Source of the DNA: Malachius bipustulatus
Lineage: Eukaryota > Arthropoda > Insecta > Coleoptera > Melyridae
Reading direction: 5' to 3'
Length of the DNA: 64,000 bases
Assembly: GCA_910589415.1 (NCBI GenBank)
Contig: OU342632.1
Location: 18,603,507 to 18,667,506 of the forward strand
Shown here: piece by piece, positions 22,190 through 35,570 of the stretch
How the letters are laid out: every line of letters starts with the position of its first letter
Position numbering within the stretch: position 1 is the first letter of the stretch
Made by a program: the position numbers and the translations under genes
The notes under the pieces: generated by a model
Database searches by the model: none
What the model was told of the DNA's origin: nothing
What the model saw: the letters and a program-made list of their open reading frames with translations, nothing else

Positions 22190-22290
22190 CAAAGGCTATA
22201 AAAGCATGGTACAATCACTGAATGTCCTTCCTTTTTTTAATTACAACACGCTGAAGTCTACACGGGCTTTATCAATTGTAAATTTACATC
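22190..22290 (+). repeat. Short dispersed repeat (pair with 13.4 kb)
   Basis: Second copy of the ggctataaaagca ... acgctgaagtctacacggg segment described at 13385-13490. Similarity fades on both sides. Confidence 0.6.
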
Positions 22291-25200
22291 GTTGTTAATA
22301 CTGAATATAAAAAGCCACGTGGACCGTTGCGTTGGTGTAAACAATCAAGAATAACGGGAAAAAGAGAATTTCACATGAAAAATACCGAAATTACCGTGCT
22401 CAATGTTGAAATAGATATTATCCATAATTTAATATAAATGACAATTTGACAACATCGCGGATTTGATATTAAGGACTCGATGCCAGGACATAAAGGGGGG
22501 AGAGCGATCAATATAATGGGTCGTGAGATGATAGATTGTCTCTTTAGATGTGAACCTCAGTAGGTCGTTTCTAAGGCGGAGGAGTATTATGATTGATTTT
22601 AATAACCACTTGTGTCATTAGACGGTCACGCTGATGTGCCTAAAACAGTGGGAGCGACGGGAGACGATTGTATTCGAATTACTGGGGGATCTCGAAAGAG
22701 CATCTTAGTTCACGAGTCTGTCAAGATTTGTGTACCATGTTTTTGTTTATTTCCGAGTCTTGTTAAACGATGTGAAAACTAATCAATTCGTGTCTTACTG
22801 GATTCTTGAACAAAAAATCACGCCCATAATATTTATTATCTATTTCTATTCATGAATTCAAATATTATAATTTTTGAAATCGAGGCTATGATTCTTCTTA
22901 TACCTACTCAGAAATGGTGAGTTTATAGGTGCTCATCTTTTCGGTGTAAAAAATTTCGAGGGTAAATTGCGCTAATAAAAATAGATCGTGGCATTTCTTC
23001 AGCAGGGTAAATTCCTATTTCCATGATATTGCCGGCCATTAATAATTCAAAGACCTCTTTGTCACTTCATTTTACTGGACGCTGATTGCATTTTAACAGA
23101 CAAGCACCCCTTTTTAGCACTGGAAAATAAGAATTATCTTCTCGCCCCGACTAAGCCTTACTTTAACCGGAAATCTGAGAGGGAATTCATGAAACTTTTC
23201 TCGCGTTGGAGGCGGGACATCCTGCGTAAAATTTTGTACAGGACGTACCAAATCAAATGATGAGATCTATCCAATTCATTTATTTATTTATACTTCATGA
23301 ACATATTTTTATTCGACAAAACTGTCCAACAGATTATTTTATATCTTGTAAATTCAGGTTCCCTTCTATTGTAATAATTTTGATCAATTCAATTGAATTC
23401 AATGAATTCAATCAACGAAACGACATTCTTGATCTTCGGCAAACTCGATTCCAAGGGGTGGATCATTTTTATTGATAATTGTTTGCCGATCTATTGAGAT
23501 ACGTATGAAAGGGTCTTATGTGAATATAACTAACATTTTCGTTCTTGCCAGAGAGGTCAATTAAACAGCCAACGGGAAGCCTCCTAACCATCGGACCCTG
23601 GACTTGGGACCTCTCCAACTATAGGCGGGTAGCCTCCTTCACCGGACCTCGTTACATTCCGTGCAAACGGTTTACTAACAAGGCCCATTCCCGCGGTTAT
23701 CTTAAAGAGCTAAATTTCAGTGGTAATGTTTCAGTTTAAAATGATTCGCGCGAACGCTTAAGGATGGGATGGGACTTTTCTCGGTGTGAGAGTTCATTAT
23801 ATTTGGGGACAGTTTCGAGACGAGTGTATACGATAATATATTTTTTTAAATTTTTCTACATAGAAAACAAACGCTCTGAAATTGGAAGAAAAGAAAAAAC
23901 TCGATAATTATTGAGAATCCGTTCAATGTGATCCGATTACTCATTAAAAAAGGAAGCAGCAATTCATAGACTGCAATGCGCACACCACAACACCACACCG
24001 CTTTCTTCCCAAAACCAATCAGTCACGACTTTAATAAAAACAAGGCTATACGACTCTGACTTCTCCCCCGTATTTGCGTATCAGATTTATGCCCGTGTAA
24101 TTAAGATTATAAAGAGAGAGACAATTAATTTGTTGTCTGCTCTGATTTTGAGGAGCATTTATAATATTACCTAATTAAACGAAACGAAACAGGTATATGA
24201 ATTAGCGAGATCCCTCCCGGTCTGCAATTTCATCAGCGAAACTCAATAAAATTTAACTCATCATTTATGTATAATTATAATTATCCCCATCAAGGGTTGG
24301 TTTTTGAACCCAACAAGTAAATAAACTCATACTCGTACCTACTAAGTGCCTAATGGTATTACCGGCTCCGGGAATTTCAATTAAAAAATATAAATAAAAA
24401 TGTGTGTAGGTGGGCGTCGGTGTATGTTAATTTCTAGAAAAACAAAACCAGAATTGATGAACATGACATAACGCCATGCGTTTTTATATCTCTGTTTCAC
24501 AATTGAGTGAATCCCAATAAATTTCCGAATGTATAATGTGGGAGCAATTATTTTTCAATTAAACGATTAAAATCTGTTACGTCGAATTTAGTCATTTAGC
24601 CTTCATTTTGTCACGATTTGATTCAATAACTAATTAATATCGTAGGTAGTACTTTTGTTACGGGCGATTATTATTCGATTTCACTGACAAGTTGGCAATA
24701 AATTGACAAATTTCACACAAGCTGCCCAATTAAAACCAGAACGGTCTGATCAACAACTTTATTACATTACATAGGTATTATTATAAAATTTAATATTATT
24801 TTATACTCCTTGTGCATTGCTGAAAATTCTTGCAGCATTTTTTACATCCTCATGTAGTGGTGGCAATAGATAAAAAAGAGAGAGAAAAAAAGTGTTAGCT
24901 CAATTGTGTGGGTAGTACTAGTGAGAAAAATGAGATAAAGGTAGCAAATTTTGAGTACAAACAAACTCAAATCTTGTTAACTGGATTCCGGAGGTTGGCA
25001 TTAATTTATTTGTGGTATCTCAAAAAATGTCCAATTTACTCTTTTTATCAAGAGCTCTTCGGGAATCAAAAAGGAAGCTCTACACATAATTGAAATCGCT
25101 GGAGTTATTACTTTTTTAGTTATTTTCCCGGATTAAGTTGATCAAATGAATGAGCCTATACTTGAGCAGCTATCAGTTCCTTCTGTTGAGGTCGGTCATT

Positions 25201-26486
25201 GCCGGAAGTCTAATTAAAGATTTTATCCGAAGGAGACGCTCTTGTTTAATTGAGCGACACGCTATGGCTGGAGGTTGAGGAAATATTTCACTATCAATGA
25301 AGAAATTCGTAATGGCGGCGTAGTTATAGGTAGTTATTGGTTTTTTGGATTCAAACTCAAATTCGTTAAGGTAAAATTATTAGATGCTGTTGAACTTCTG
25401 TTTAAAAATATGATACAGGCACGGGAAGAGATAAAAAGATAAATTTAGATAAGGTAGTTTTACAGGTGGGCTGTTAGCTATCCTCCGCGACGCTCTCAAT
25501 GAGCAAGCAAGCACTTTGTCATCCTTGACATCATATTATGCTAAATTTTGCGCGTCCTTTCTCCTGCTACTTCCCCATCTTTCTTTTTGACTCATCGCTT
25601 TTTGTGCGTGCGACATACTTACCCACTGTGCTTTCTGGCACGGTCAAAGGTCCAAAAAGTTATACGCGATACTTTTAGGGAAAAGGTCGCTAAGAATTTG
25701 AGAAATTTATGTGTGGTCCATTATGTCCTTTAAAAAAGCAATAGAAAAAGAGGGTTACCATCTTAAAAAATAAACTTGTGCCGCCCTGTATGATGATTTC
25801 TTTACAGAAAAGCCGCAACTTAATAATTAAACCACTAATTGACGTGCCCGAGCATATTTTTCCGGAAAATAAATAAACAGATTTTAATTAATTGAATTTA
25901 TTACACTTTACAAACGACTCACACTGTAATATAATAAGTATCTACTAATCTTGCTGTAGACAGTAATATCATATCCCTTCAACCCCTTCAGGAGAAAAGA
26001 AATTACTCGTCACGATTTGTGGATTGGAATATTCTCGAACAAAAAGCAAATAATATTAAAAGGGTAATAGATCACAGTCTCAGACTAATTATGCATTAAG
26101 TAATGCCATCATCGGGGCTTGTAGTTTCGATTCCATGACTGATCTAAGAACAAAGCCCGTACTGTTTGCCGTAGAAGAATTAATAGGAACGGTAATTACC
26201 TTAAATAAACGAGTAAGGGATGATTTATTACCAGATGTAGGCATTAACGACGGATTAAATAAGCCATGGAACTCGTCGTGTATATCTGGACAGTTACTAT
26301 TATGGAAGCTTTATGATGACTTTGCCAAGCTGAAGTAGTCATCTATATTTTATAAAAAGGTGGTAGTAGATTTAATAAATTCTCCCCGAGGGTTGCATGG
26401 GCTATGGTACACATTTTTGAAATTTACAAAAGTTGCACTTTTTGCATTTTGGTTAAAAAAAACTCTTTTGGACGAAATAATAATAT
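22291..26486. other. AT-rich DNA, mostly featureless
   Basis: No gene recognised. Two fragments have inverted partners near copy D of the dispersed repeat: about 25640-25720 (gcgatacttttagggaaaaggtcgctaagaattt) against 55200-55270, and about 25180-25220 (gttgaggtcggtcattgccggaag) against 57620-57650. A slightly GC-richer stretch at 23540-23720 has an open frame but no recognisable domain. Confidence 0.5.
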
Positions 26487-26870
26487 TTTATCTACTCTCT
26501 TATATGAAAGTTGTCAAGAACAAAGCAACATGCATAACCTGAAAGTTTTGCGCATACTTGTTGTGTAATGAGAAGAATCAAAACAGTGCTGTAATTTTTT
26601 TTATTACAGAACAGTCTTAGAAACTGTAAAATCAAGGGTGGCATGTATGATAGATAAATCAAGTCGGTACACTCCAAATGTCAAATAGTGCAAAGAAAGA
26701 AATTCACAAACCTGTTATTATCGAAATGAGTGGCACACGCAATATTAGTATTAAAATAAATTTTAATTATTTCCATTTCACTGGATCATAGTTACTGAAA
26801 TTCTTCAAAATTATTAAAAAAATCAATTAATTCAACAATATTTTTGATTTATTGATATTGCTGACCATTA
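26487..26870 (-). repeat. Unclassified dispersed repeat, inverted fragment (copy E)
   Basis: Reverse complement of about 10950-11361 in copy A. Shared landmarks are the ctactctctta/taagagagtag edge, the tgtaatgagaagaatc and attacagcactg blocks, attgcgtgtgccactcat, and catagttactg. Divergence is substantial (many indels). Confidence 0.65.
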
Positions 26871-27123
26871 TTATTGACATTTATTGTTGACTGGAATCTT
26901 CAAATGTAAAACATCAGGAAGGACTATTATAATGTTGATTGGCTGTTCTGGTTAACACGATGGAAATCGCCATTTTATAATAAAAATATTAAACTTTATT
27001 TTCCATATTATGGCAAACATCGGGTTTCTATAGGAATCGTCTTAATAAAGTGCTAAAAAGGCTAAAATAAACCTACACACATGACAGTCTTCACAAAATT
27101 CTAAAACTACTGTCCACTCGTAA

Positions 27124-27552
27124 CTAAAATCTCCGATCTAGATATTCTTCTACACTATACAAGCAGAGATCACTCCGGAAACATCTCAGTCCCTGTATAG
27201 ATACTACAAAGCTCTCACATTTTTTGAGATATTGTGGCAAATTATTGTATACTTTTATATCCAAATAATTGGGACTAATTTTGGCTATCTTGGTCTTAAA
27301 TCGTACCTCCCGCAAAAGTGATTTTTGTCTGGTGTTCACCGAGTGATCTCCCACAAGGGACAATTGCTCACGTTTTCTAAAAACTAAAACACACAACTCA
27401 AACATAAACAAAACCGATACAGTCAATATTTTCAAGTCTTTAAAATATGGTCTACATGACCGCCCTCTGTTGACACCACACAAAATCTTCAAGATATTTT
27501 TCTGTGAAATAAAAATGAATAATGTATCTAATACGTGATTTAATCTGAGCAT
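27124..27552 (-). pseudogene. LINE reverse transcriptase C-terminal fragment
   Basis: 142-codon open segment holding the post-polymerase region: QKNILKILCGVNRGRSCRPYF, a LKILTV helix, an HSVNTRQK-like motif, YNNLPQYLK, and the terminal LYSVEEYL. These are the recurring landmarks of the C-terminal third of CR1/Jockey-type ORF2 proteins. A frame change and a gap separate it from the RT core at 27.8-28.2 kb. Confidence 0.85.
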
Positions 27553-27811
27553 AATAAAGCATTAAAAGCTGTCCCAAGAAATTTCACACAAGTGACAACA
27601 GGCACCTCCGCCTCATCTAAAAACAAGTGAACATCCTCAACAGTCCTCTGACGATGGTGAAATCGCTACACCCTAGTCTTGCCCACATTAAAGTACAAAC
27701 CTGTTGACAAAACCAGGACCACACATCTCGCAATAACTCTCGCGCCCGGTTGCTGTAAATTCCCTGATTACCCAGGGGACAGAAGGATCGCCGCATCGTC
27801 TGCATCCATGG

Positions 27812-28231
27812 TCAAAAAACATCATCCCTGGAGAAGCGATCAAGAGAATTGATATACAGTAAAAACAGTACAGAACCCAAAATGGAACCCTGCGGTACTC
27901 CCATCTCAATGCCAACGAGGTCCGAATTAGATCCATGCATCTCCTTCACAGTAGGTAGGGACACAAATTGCCTCCTACCACTCAGAAAAGACTCTATCCA
28001 AACTAATGGTAAACCATTCACACTTACACCACACTCTGATAACTTTTTAATCAATAGCGGGTGATTCACGCAATCAAATGCCCTAGTGAGATCGCAAAAG
28101 ATCCCAACAGGACACTCACCCGACTCCAAAGCACTAATGACATTTTCATAGAAGGACCCCAGAGCTGTGTGCGTTGATCTCTGGCTCCTAAAATCATATT
28201 GGCTCGCAGAAAGAATATTTTCGCCCTTCAT
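27812..28231 (-). pseudogene. LINE reverse transcriptase fragment (motifs 2 to B)
   Basis: 140-codon open segment with the QYDFRSQRSTHTAL block, the catalytic motif A (CDLTRAFD, first catalytic Asp present), LSGRRQFV and GVPQGSILG. The reading then shifts: the catalytic DD pair is encoded in another frame just downstream. It is therefore not a functional polymerase. The style fits CR1/Jockey-group RTs; clade not certain. Confidence 0.85.
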
Positions 28232-28416
28232 TAACTTTTCTAGTCTATCCCTGAATCAATACTCTAGAATATTGGAAAACACAGACGGTATTGGACGATA
28301 GTTTTCTATGTCCATCGGGTCAGACCTCTTCAACACTGGGGTGATCCTCACCACCTTTAAAGCATCCGGAGAACACTCTGTACAAAAGGAGAGATGTAAA
28401 TGCGTTAGTGGCATTT

Positions 28417-29329
28417 AGTGTGTAACGGGATTTTTCTGTGGGTAGAGGTGAGTTCCCAGGAGTGGATGATTGCCCCTTTGTACCCGTGACAAGTCGATTA
28501 AAATTGTTATGGTTTATTTACAAAAGAGGTATATTTACAATAAATCGATCTAGAACTATTATCCATACAACTGATCTTAGGGTTGCTCCGTCCTCTGAGT
28601 GATAGAAAGGGGGCGGCCCTCGTTCTGGGGAGTGACCGGATTGGCTTCAGATAACCGCGTCGAAGGCGGCCTCGTTTACCATTGGCCTTTCCGGTACTGC
28701 TGCTGCTGGTGTCCTCGCTGCTCGCCGCTCCCCATCAGTAATGCCGCCGCTGTCGCACAGTCTGTGCTGTCTCCGAACGCATGCAAGATATGCGTCTCGT
28801 GGCCGTCCGGGCGATGACCTTCGTCGGCAGGCGCTCTCTGAAACAAAAGCCGCTCCCGATGCCTCAATACGACCTCGGGACGGCTGTTACTGGATCCGGC
28901 CCTCAATACAGGCCAGGTAGGGACTGAAGGGATCAGCCGGTACCTCAATACAGCGCCGGTTGATTACCTATACTGATCGGTCGTCGGCCAGAGCTCACTT
29001 CACTCTGGTCGCGCTTCCGATGCCGGGCTACGGTTCGGTCAACTCAGTTCATCGACCTACTGTATCCGGCTGTGTATATTATATGGGGCACTCACTACAT
29101 GCCCCAGCTGATCTCCAGGCTCAGTTCACCCAGGAGAGAGAGTTGTTCGCAAGTCAATTCCTCACGATGCACTCTGATCAGTCTTTTAGCTGGTGCAATT
29201 TATATAGCCGGTGCTGGTGGAGATAACGTGTTTATCGCCGCCGTAAAAACTGTATCACTCCAGATAAACCCCTCTAATAATGAAATAAATAATAATTACC
29301 AACGAAAGCCTTGGATTTCGTTACAAGTG
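28417..29329 (-). mobile_element. Solo LTR (gypsy-like), 905 bp, 4-bp TSD agtg
   Basis: The LTR occupies 28421-29325. It starts TGTAACG and ends CGTTACA, a perfect 7-bp terminal inverted repeat with TG...CA, and agtg flanks it on both sides (28417-28420, 29326-29329). A 4-bp duplication is typical of Ty3/gypsy elements. On the minus strand a ctatataa box (29200-29207) lies upstream of AATAAA (28513-28518), so the element probably faced left. The segment is much richer in G+C than its surroundings. The open frames inside it (28.6-29.2 kb, both strands) match nothing and are incidental. No internal region is present, so LTR-LTR recombination has occurred. Confidence 0.8.
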
Positions 29330-29904
29330 TAACAGATTTGTAATACATGTAATAGACACTTCTTGTTATTCAGACATTCACAGTTTTACTCTTTATTAGT
29401 TCAGTGCGTCATATTATTGGTGTGAATTCCGGATGTGTTGTGTCCGTCATATCCAAACACCTTCTGGAAGTTCTGTTTGAACGGTACAGTACTTCCTGAT
29501 GTTCTATCTTCGTATGAATAAATTATTACGTTATAAATTAGAACCTAATAAGTGCGGAAGTGATGTAATATAACGGACAAGAGTTCATATTTATTTAATC
29601 GACAGGCTGAAATCAACAGTTTCCATACGAGCAAGCATTGCGCGATTTCTTGTCTTCCATTTACGTACATAATTGTAGAGTAGTATTGATTTATGAAATG
29701 TATTGTGTTTGATGAAACAAATCAATTTGTTTAATTTGTTAAGTGCTGGTAAACAAATCTCGTAAGTTGACAATTGATGATGTTTATAAAACAGTTGTAC
29801 TTCGACGTCATGGTTTTTTTCTGCAACACACAAAGAGTTTAAATTGGAACTTGGAATTGACGGAGGTATCTTTGAGATAGGAATATAAAGCACAACATGC
29901 AATT
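29330..29904. other. AT-rich DNA, no gene
   Basis: No recognisable gene or repeat. Short chance frames only. Confidence 0.5.
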
Positions 29905-30010
29905 ATTGAATATTCAAATAATTTCAACAGACCGGAGGAAGGAATGAAACTGCGGAGGACTTCGAATCCGGAGTTATGTCAAACTCGACTGACTCAGTAA
30001 TCAATGACAG
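29905..30010 (+). pseudogene. Penelope-like element, C-terminal fragment
   Basis: About 30 codons (IIEYSNNFNRPEEGMKL...) are the characteristic end of Penelope-like proteins after the GIY-YIG endonuclease. They match the same region of the longer fragment at 47.47-47.56 kb (FNRQKGGMKLR). Everything upstream of it is missing. Confidence 0.65.
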
Positions 30011-33000
30011 CATTCCAGAGAGAAACCGTTGCAAGGGCGGATATAGCTAGTGAAGGGGGTATGACGTCATGTGCAACCATCTAATCAGTTATCAGTGAAC
30101 ACGCTTATGTGAAAGCATTACTTATCGCTTATTGCTTGCGCACACATGATCGCTGATAATGCACGACTATTAAAGTTAAAGTAGAAACGTTGAGAACAAA
30201 TCTCCATGGACCACGGCGCAAAAGAATGTCACGATTTTAGTTGAAGCCAGCCGTGAAAGCCTACACACATCAATAGATTAAACTTCTTAAAATCAGCTAT
30301 GTAACAGTAAATCGAGCAGTTTCTCAATCTTTTAAAGTTGTCTCAGAAACAGCTTTACACAGTATGTATTTATAAATGTTAAAAAAGTGTAAGTAAGTTT
30401 TCTTGTAGTTTGTAGTGTAGTGAGCAATAATTATTACTATCAGCGTAAACAGAAATTCTTTTTGGCATACACTACTACTCGTGAAACAACTTTTCCATCT
30501 CAACTTTTATCATCACTTAACGTAAATGTATAAAGTTCTAGACGAAGAACTAAAACTGGAATATGCTAAAAGGAAATGAAATAAATGTGCACGTATGTAC
30601 ATTAATAATTGAAATTTGTTGAACTCCTAGACACCAAAACGATCCATGATCCATAGAATTTATGCTCTTGTACACTTTGCCGCGAAATTAATCCTGCTTT
30701 TTAAGCGAAAATGGGGGCAAGAAAAATAATAAGACTTACCTTTCTTCGACTTCCAGCAGCGCACTGCAGATTTATCCGGGAACACTGCTAAAACATCCCA
30801 AAAGTAATTTTATAGGAGTCATTTCCCAGGATCCTATTAACTATGATATCCGGGAAATAATTAATGCAAAATTTTACCTCTGTGTTAGCCGGTACCTGCT
30901 ACCATCGACGCAGATGGTCACAAATAATAAATTTTCTGGGTACTTAGATCCACTTATAACTGTTAATATTACAGATGGAACTATTCAAGCATCCGTCGCG
31001 GGGTTTCCGTATACGTGACCGAGTCTCCAGCAACAAACTATTCCAATCCTTCATCTAACACCGATCTGAAAGGTGCTCGGATTCTTTCTGCGACTAAATT
31101 ATACTTCTCCTCTCTCTATACTGTCAGAGACCCTTTCTACTATGCTGTCAATTTGATTGTTACTCAACTATTTCCCTAGCTTATCTGGATTTATTGGCAT
31201 TATCTGCACGGATCACGGCCACCATACCAACTGGCAACATGTAGTCCAGGCCGGATGCTCTCCTTGACTAGTCTCTGACCACTCAAGGACATTAAATTGG
31301 ACCAATAAACTTGTATTTTTGACTTTATTTAAACTTTTGGTTTGAAGCAGTAAAAGTACGAACGTTTTATCTGGATTTAATAACTACATATACCTATTTT
31401 TTATTAAGTAGGCATTCAAAAGCACGATGCAAATGCGCTGCTCCTTCCAAAAACAAACAAAATGGCTCGCAAAATGGAAAGAGAGTAAAATTACAAGGTT
31501 TGTTATTTTTTCATTTCAGCTTAGAGACTGATTCAATATACGGGATTTCATTGTTTCCATATGTTATACAGCACTTTCTATATGCAGAATATTTATTATT
31601 ATATGTACCTATTGAATTGATAATATACATGGTGTCCAGTTTATCTGGAAAGATATGTTCAATAATATACAATACGTGACAAAATTAACGTCTCTCCAAA
31701 AATGAAAGTAGGTCTAGTCCCTGAAACGCAACATCAATTCTTTTCTTATTCTCTTGCACTCATGCAAGCGTTTTCACCCTGTATATAGAAAGAAATTGTA
31801 TTATTTAGGGCAAGCTGGTGAATTATTCGTTATATAAGGAGTATAGAGTATAATATAACCGAGGAAAAGCATTATTTCATATAACTTTTCTTGGTGACCT
31901 AGAAGAAGTGATCTATTTCTTTTGTTATAAGATTTCCTTCCGTCCTTGTACCCGGAATAATATCCTTTATTTTCTGAATTAATGTGTGAATCTTTTGTTT
32001 AGAATTTATGGACTTTTTAATAAATAATTCATAAAATACTACCTATAAAGATATTTTTATAACCGCCCTAATGTAAGATATGTTGGTAAAGGCAAAAAAG
32101 CTTCTTAAGTCAGTCGGGAAGATAACGTTACCGTAATTCGTCATTCCAACATTTGAAGGAAAACATAAGTTCCTAACTGACTCTATTATGAGTTGTATAT
32201 CTCAAAATTTTAAAACTATCTGACCTGGGCATGAAATAGCAATTTCTAGGGAATTAATCTCACACCAGCAAGTGCAAAGTTAGGGTTGAAAGTAGAAAAA
32301 TACCCATTGTTTGTACGTACTTACCTACTTTGTACAATTAGAACTTTATTTAAATATTAATTAGGTAATGATACCCTACTTTTTCTACACGCAACACTAA
32401 CATCAACCACCAGCCACTTAAATACTTTGTATAACTTAGTAAGAGTTGAAAAGTTCAACTTTTCACAAAACAACGAAATGTAAATTTAATAAATCATACA
32501 GTTTTCCCTCATAAGGCAAGGCTAACAACTTATAATGTCTCTTGAGTGGTGTAACCCATTTCGTAACACGTCAGGAAACACGAATTTAAACGGGATAAAA
32601 AGTCACCGTTGTAAACTTGCGTTTGAGTGTTTTGTTGAAAGCTTTCTCCTTTTTTCCTGGACCACCTGGATTGAGGCGCGGCTGTCCTTGTTGCGGTTTT
32701 TATATCGAACCCGCCCTGCAGCCAGTCGTAAATCGAAACGGGCCTCTGGCGATTGCAGACTTTCATGTCCTCAAACTTCCTTAATGGGATGAATTTACTT
32801 CAACTCCCGGTCCATTTGTTTTTCATTTTCATCCGGGCTCTCTAAGTTAAAGAGAACTTTACGATGGGCTTCTCAGATTTTTATAAAACCAAACAGAATA
32901 ACGGATATGACTTTTTTGCAGGCGGTATTTATCTTTTTGACTATTGTGATGGTTGAAATGTGATGGTCATCATAATTTTTTTGCAAGTGAAAAATAATGA

Positions 33001-34067
33001 TGTCGGAACAAAACATTTTCTAACTAAGGATTCTTTTTACCTTTTATTACCTTCTAGGGTTACTATCTGTCAAAATAATAATAGAGACCTGAGATTGAAA
33101 TCTGCAGAATTGTTATAGTCTCTAGTCTTTATATAACATGCGAATATTGTTTGCTTGCTCTGACTGTGACTTATCTTCGCTCGGTAAATAATTGGATGAC
33201 GAACTCTTTTCAAGTGATTTTCTGGTTTTCCGAAAGGATCGTGTTTTCAACCTGACACAGTTACACTTGCACACACTTCTAGGAGAGACGGAGGTCTTGT
33301 TTGCCTTAAAGATTTTTGCGGTAAGATTGGATTTTGGTGATATTGCTGAAACTTATCCGAACGTTGATTTGCTTGCCAGTAAAATTTATGTACCTACACT
33401 CTGTCTGCTTGTTTGTTATTGTGCAATTCTATATTCTATCTGGAATGCGCAGTGTTACGATTTGTTGAGCAAATATTGTTACGTCGAGAATTCAAATTGT
33501 TGAGAGTTGTGGCTGCAATGTTCCGGAATATCAATTGGTGGTAAGACTGATTGGCGTGTTAACTCTTAATTATTGTGACAATAGGGTCTTGGATTTGATT
33601 CCCGTAAGATTGCATATTTCTGTTTCTGAATAAATAGATATCTTATGGTCAAAGGATGACCATCCCCATTTCTAGACCTAAAAGTAACGGAAGTCTCGTT
33701 TCTCATAATGATAGAATAGAAATCTTTGAATAGAGAAATCTTAGAGAAGTCTTTGAATAGAGGAATACCTCTACACATAACAAAAAAAAAATATAACACA
33801 TAACCGACTAGGAGGTAATGATCAAGACTTATACACGCTAGTTATGGTCGTGTTACATCGTAGAACGCAATAAGCAAACAACACAATTAAGTGTGGTCAA
33901 ATATTTAATGACCAGCAAAAAGGTTCAAGCATTTACAATTCTGACAATTTTCCTTTCTTGTCGCCACCAAGTAGTGTTAAGTAGATGAGAATAGATTATA
34001 CAAGTTTTTATAGCTTAAATCGTTTATAAAATCGTTTATTCCAGTACATTTAGGAGTTGAGCGAAAA
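30011..34067. other. Long stretch without recognisable genes
   Basis: No protein family recognised on either strand. Terminus-like phrases occur at about 31628 (atggtgtccagtttatctgg) and 31777 (caccctgtatata), but they do not pair. About 33541-33620 has a tRNA-B-box-like ttggatttgattcccg, possibly an old SINE. The open frame at 32.53-32.79 kb has no domain. Confidence 0.5.
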
Positions 34068-34330
34068 ATTTCAGATAAAATTTTTCTTTTGATCGATACC
34101 TTAACCCTGAATTTACTCGTTGTCCGAATTTCCCCCAAAAAGTTTTTTTGTTTTCAACCGCTCATATCTTGTGTTCTAATCATCACACAGCAAACGTTCC
34201 GAGGTCGTTGAACTTATTCGGATTTACTCTTTAATTGAGCCTATATCAAGTAAAACTCCCCAGTGTACTGGTAAAAATTATTAGCATCCAAAGTTAAAGT
34301 TCTTGGCGTTGTTTATTATCCTGTTACTTT
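34068..34330 (+). repeat. Dispersed repeat, family 2, copy 1
   Basis: Shares with 50037-50405, in the same orientation, the landmarks gaatttactcgttgtccgaatttcccccaaaa, gttccgaggtcgttgaact, atttactctttaattgagcc and ttattagcatc. Divergence is about 20% by eye. Class unknown. Confidence 0.65.
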
Positions 34331-35570
34331 GAAGCATCTAATAATCGCGCGACGCGTTTTCGAACGTTCGCGGTCGCGCTGCATTTTTCGCTTTTGTTAC
34401 ACTTATGCAATATACCTAAACGCACTGGATTATAGAGGCTGTTTCGCATAAAAACCGACACAGAGCAGAGGGACCTATTAGGAGAAGTAAAATTATCGTG
34501 ATTTAACGCAACGTATCTTGGTAAGGTAAATTTGGGAAACGTTGTGAGTGTGCCAAGGGCATTCATTGACAGTACTAAGTCGAGTTAAATTTTAAAGTTA
34601 GCATTTGAAAGGGTTAATGAAGGATGATGCATCCTTAAACTGTTACATAATTTTTTAACCCGTTGGCTGATTTAAAAAATCATTTTATCAGTTGTGTTAT
34701 TTAAAATCATAGAAAATTCAAAAATTGTCTTTTAAATGAAATGTTGAACATGACTATTTTAGTGAACTTTTCCAGTTTTTCTTCCCATATTTGTGGAAAA
34801 TATCCCTACAAAAGAGAAAGTTGTGTCAGTGAAACTTTTGTCACTCCCTGTTTGTTGTTTATTTACAAAACCCTCAAGATTTCGAGGCCGCTCTCATGAA
34901 TGTTAAATCCGTCAACCCTTCTCATTCGATGTTGTGCAGGAGCCTCCAACAAAATCACATGCAACATTTCACGTGACCCGGTAACAGCGTGCGGATCCGA
35001 CGCACTCTAAGTTCGTTCCGACTCATCAAAGGATAACTCGGTCCTGACTAAACACATTTGACGAAAAGGAGGGTTACTAAGCGTCACCTGGGGGATATGC
35101 TCGTACCGACGAACAGCATAGGAAGCTTTATTATACTACATGACACTTTTATTAATCAGGTTAGAATTTAATTTTCATGAACGCAATTTTGACAGGTTAA
35201 CGTCGACTGATGAGCGAGCTTCTTGTAACGAACGTTTTAAAAGAAAGTTCTGAAATAATTGATATACCTAAATCACCTGACAGATTTAATTAAAATGTTG
35301 GGGTTCATAAATCTTGTTTAGTAAATGACCGCTGCGTCTGGTGCCGGTGCAGCGTACAGAATCTCCGACTGTGAGATGGTGATGGAGATTTGGGTCCGAT
35401 TCTATCCGCGGCAGGTTATTCATCAACTTCACGTCCTCTCATGGTATTTTTTTTTAATTTATGTCAACGCTGACATGTCTTCTCAGAAAAGAGGAATAGC
35501 AGCTTTGTTGGAAAATAAGTCTTCAATAGTTAGATTTTTTAGCTTGAACTATTATTTTTTTTACAACATA
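34331..35570. other. AT-rich DNA, no gene
   Basis: No recognisable coding sequence or repeat structure. Confidence 0.5.

Larger units (their letters stand above)
27090..28416 (-). mobile_element. 5'-truncated, broken CR1/Jockey-like LINE
   Basis: The minus strand holds, in order from high to low coordinates, RT blocks 0-1 (ENYRPI-like near 28290), the block-2 QYDFRSQRST motif, motif A CDLTRAFDCVNH, GVPQGSILG, an ADD box (DADDAAI, in a different frame at about 27795-27805), and a C-terminal region ending YSVEEYL. At least two frameshifts and several stops interrupt it. Nothing of the endonuclease remains. Its 5' truncation point abuts the solo LTR at 28421, so the LTR may have landed at or next to the LINE edge. 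Confidence 0.85.

Noticed and set aside
28599..29332. Several 70-90-codon open frames on both strands
   Set aside because: They lie inside a well-bounded solo LTR, match no family, and owe their length to local high G+C.
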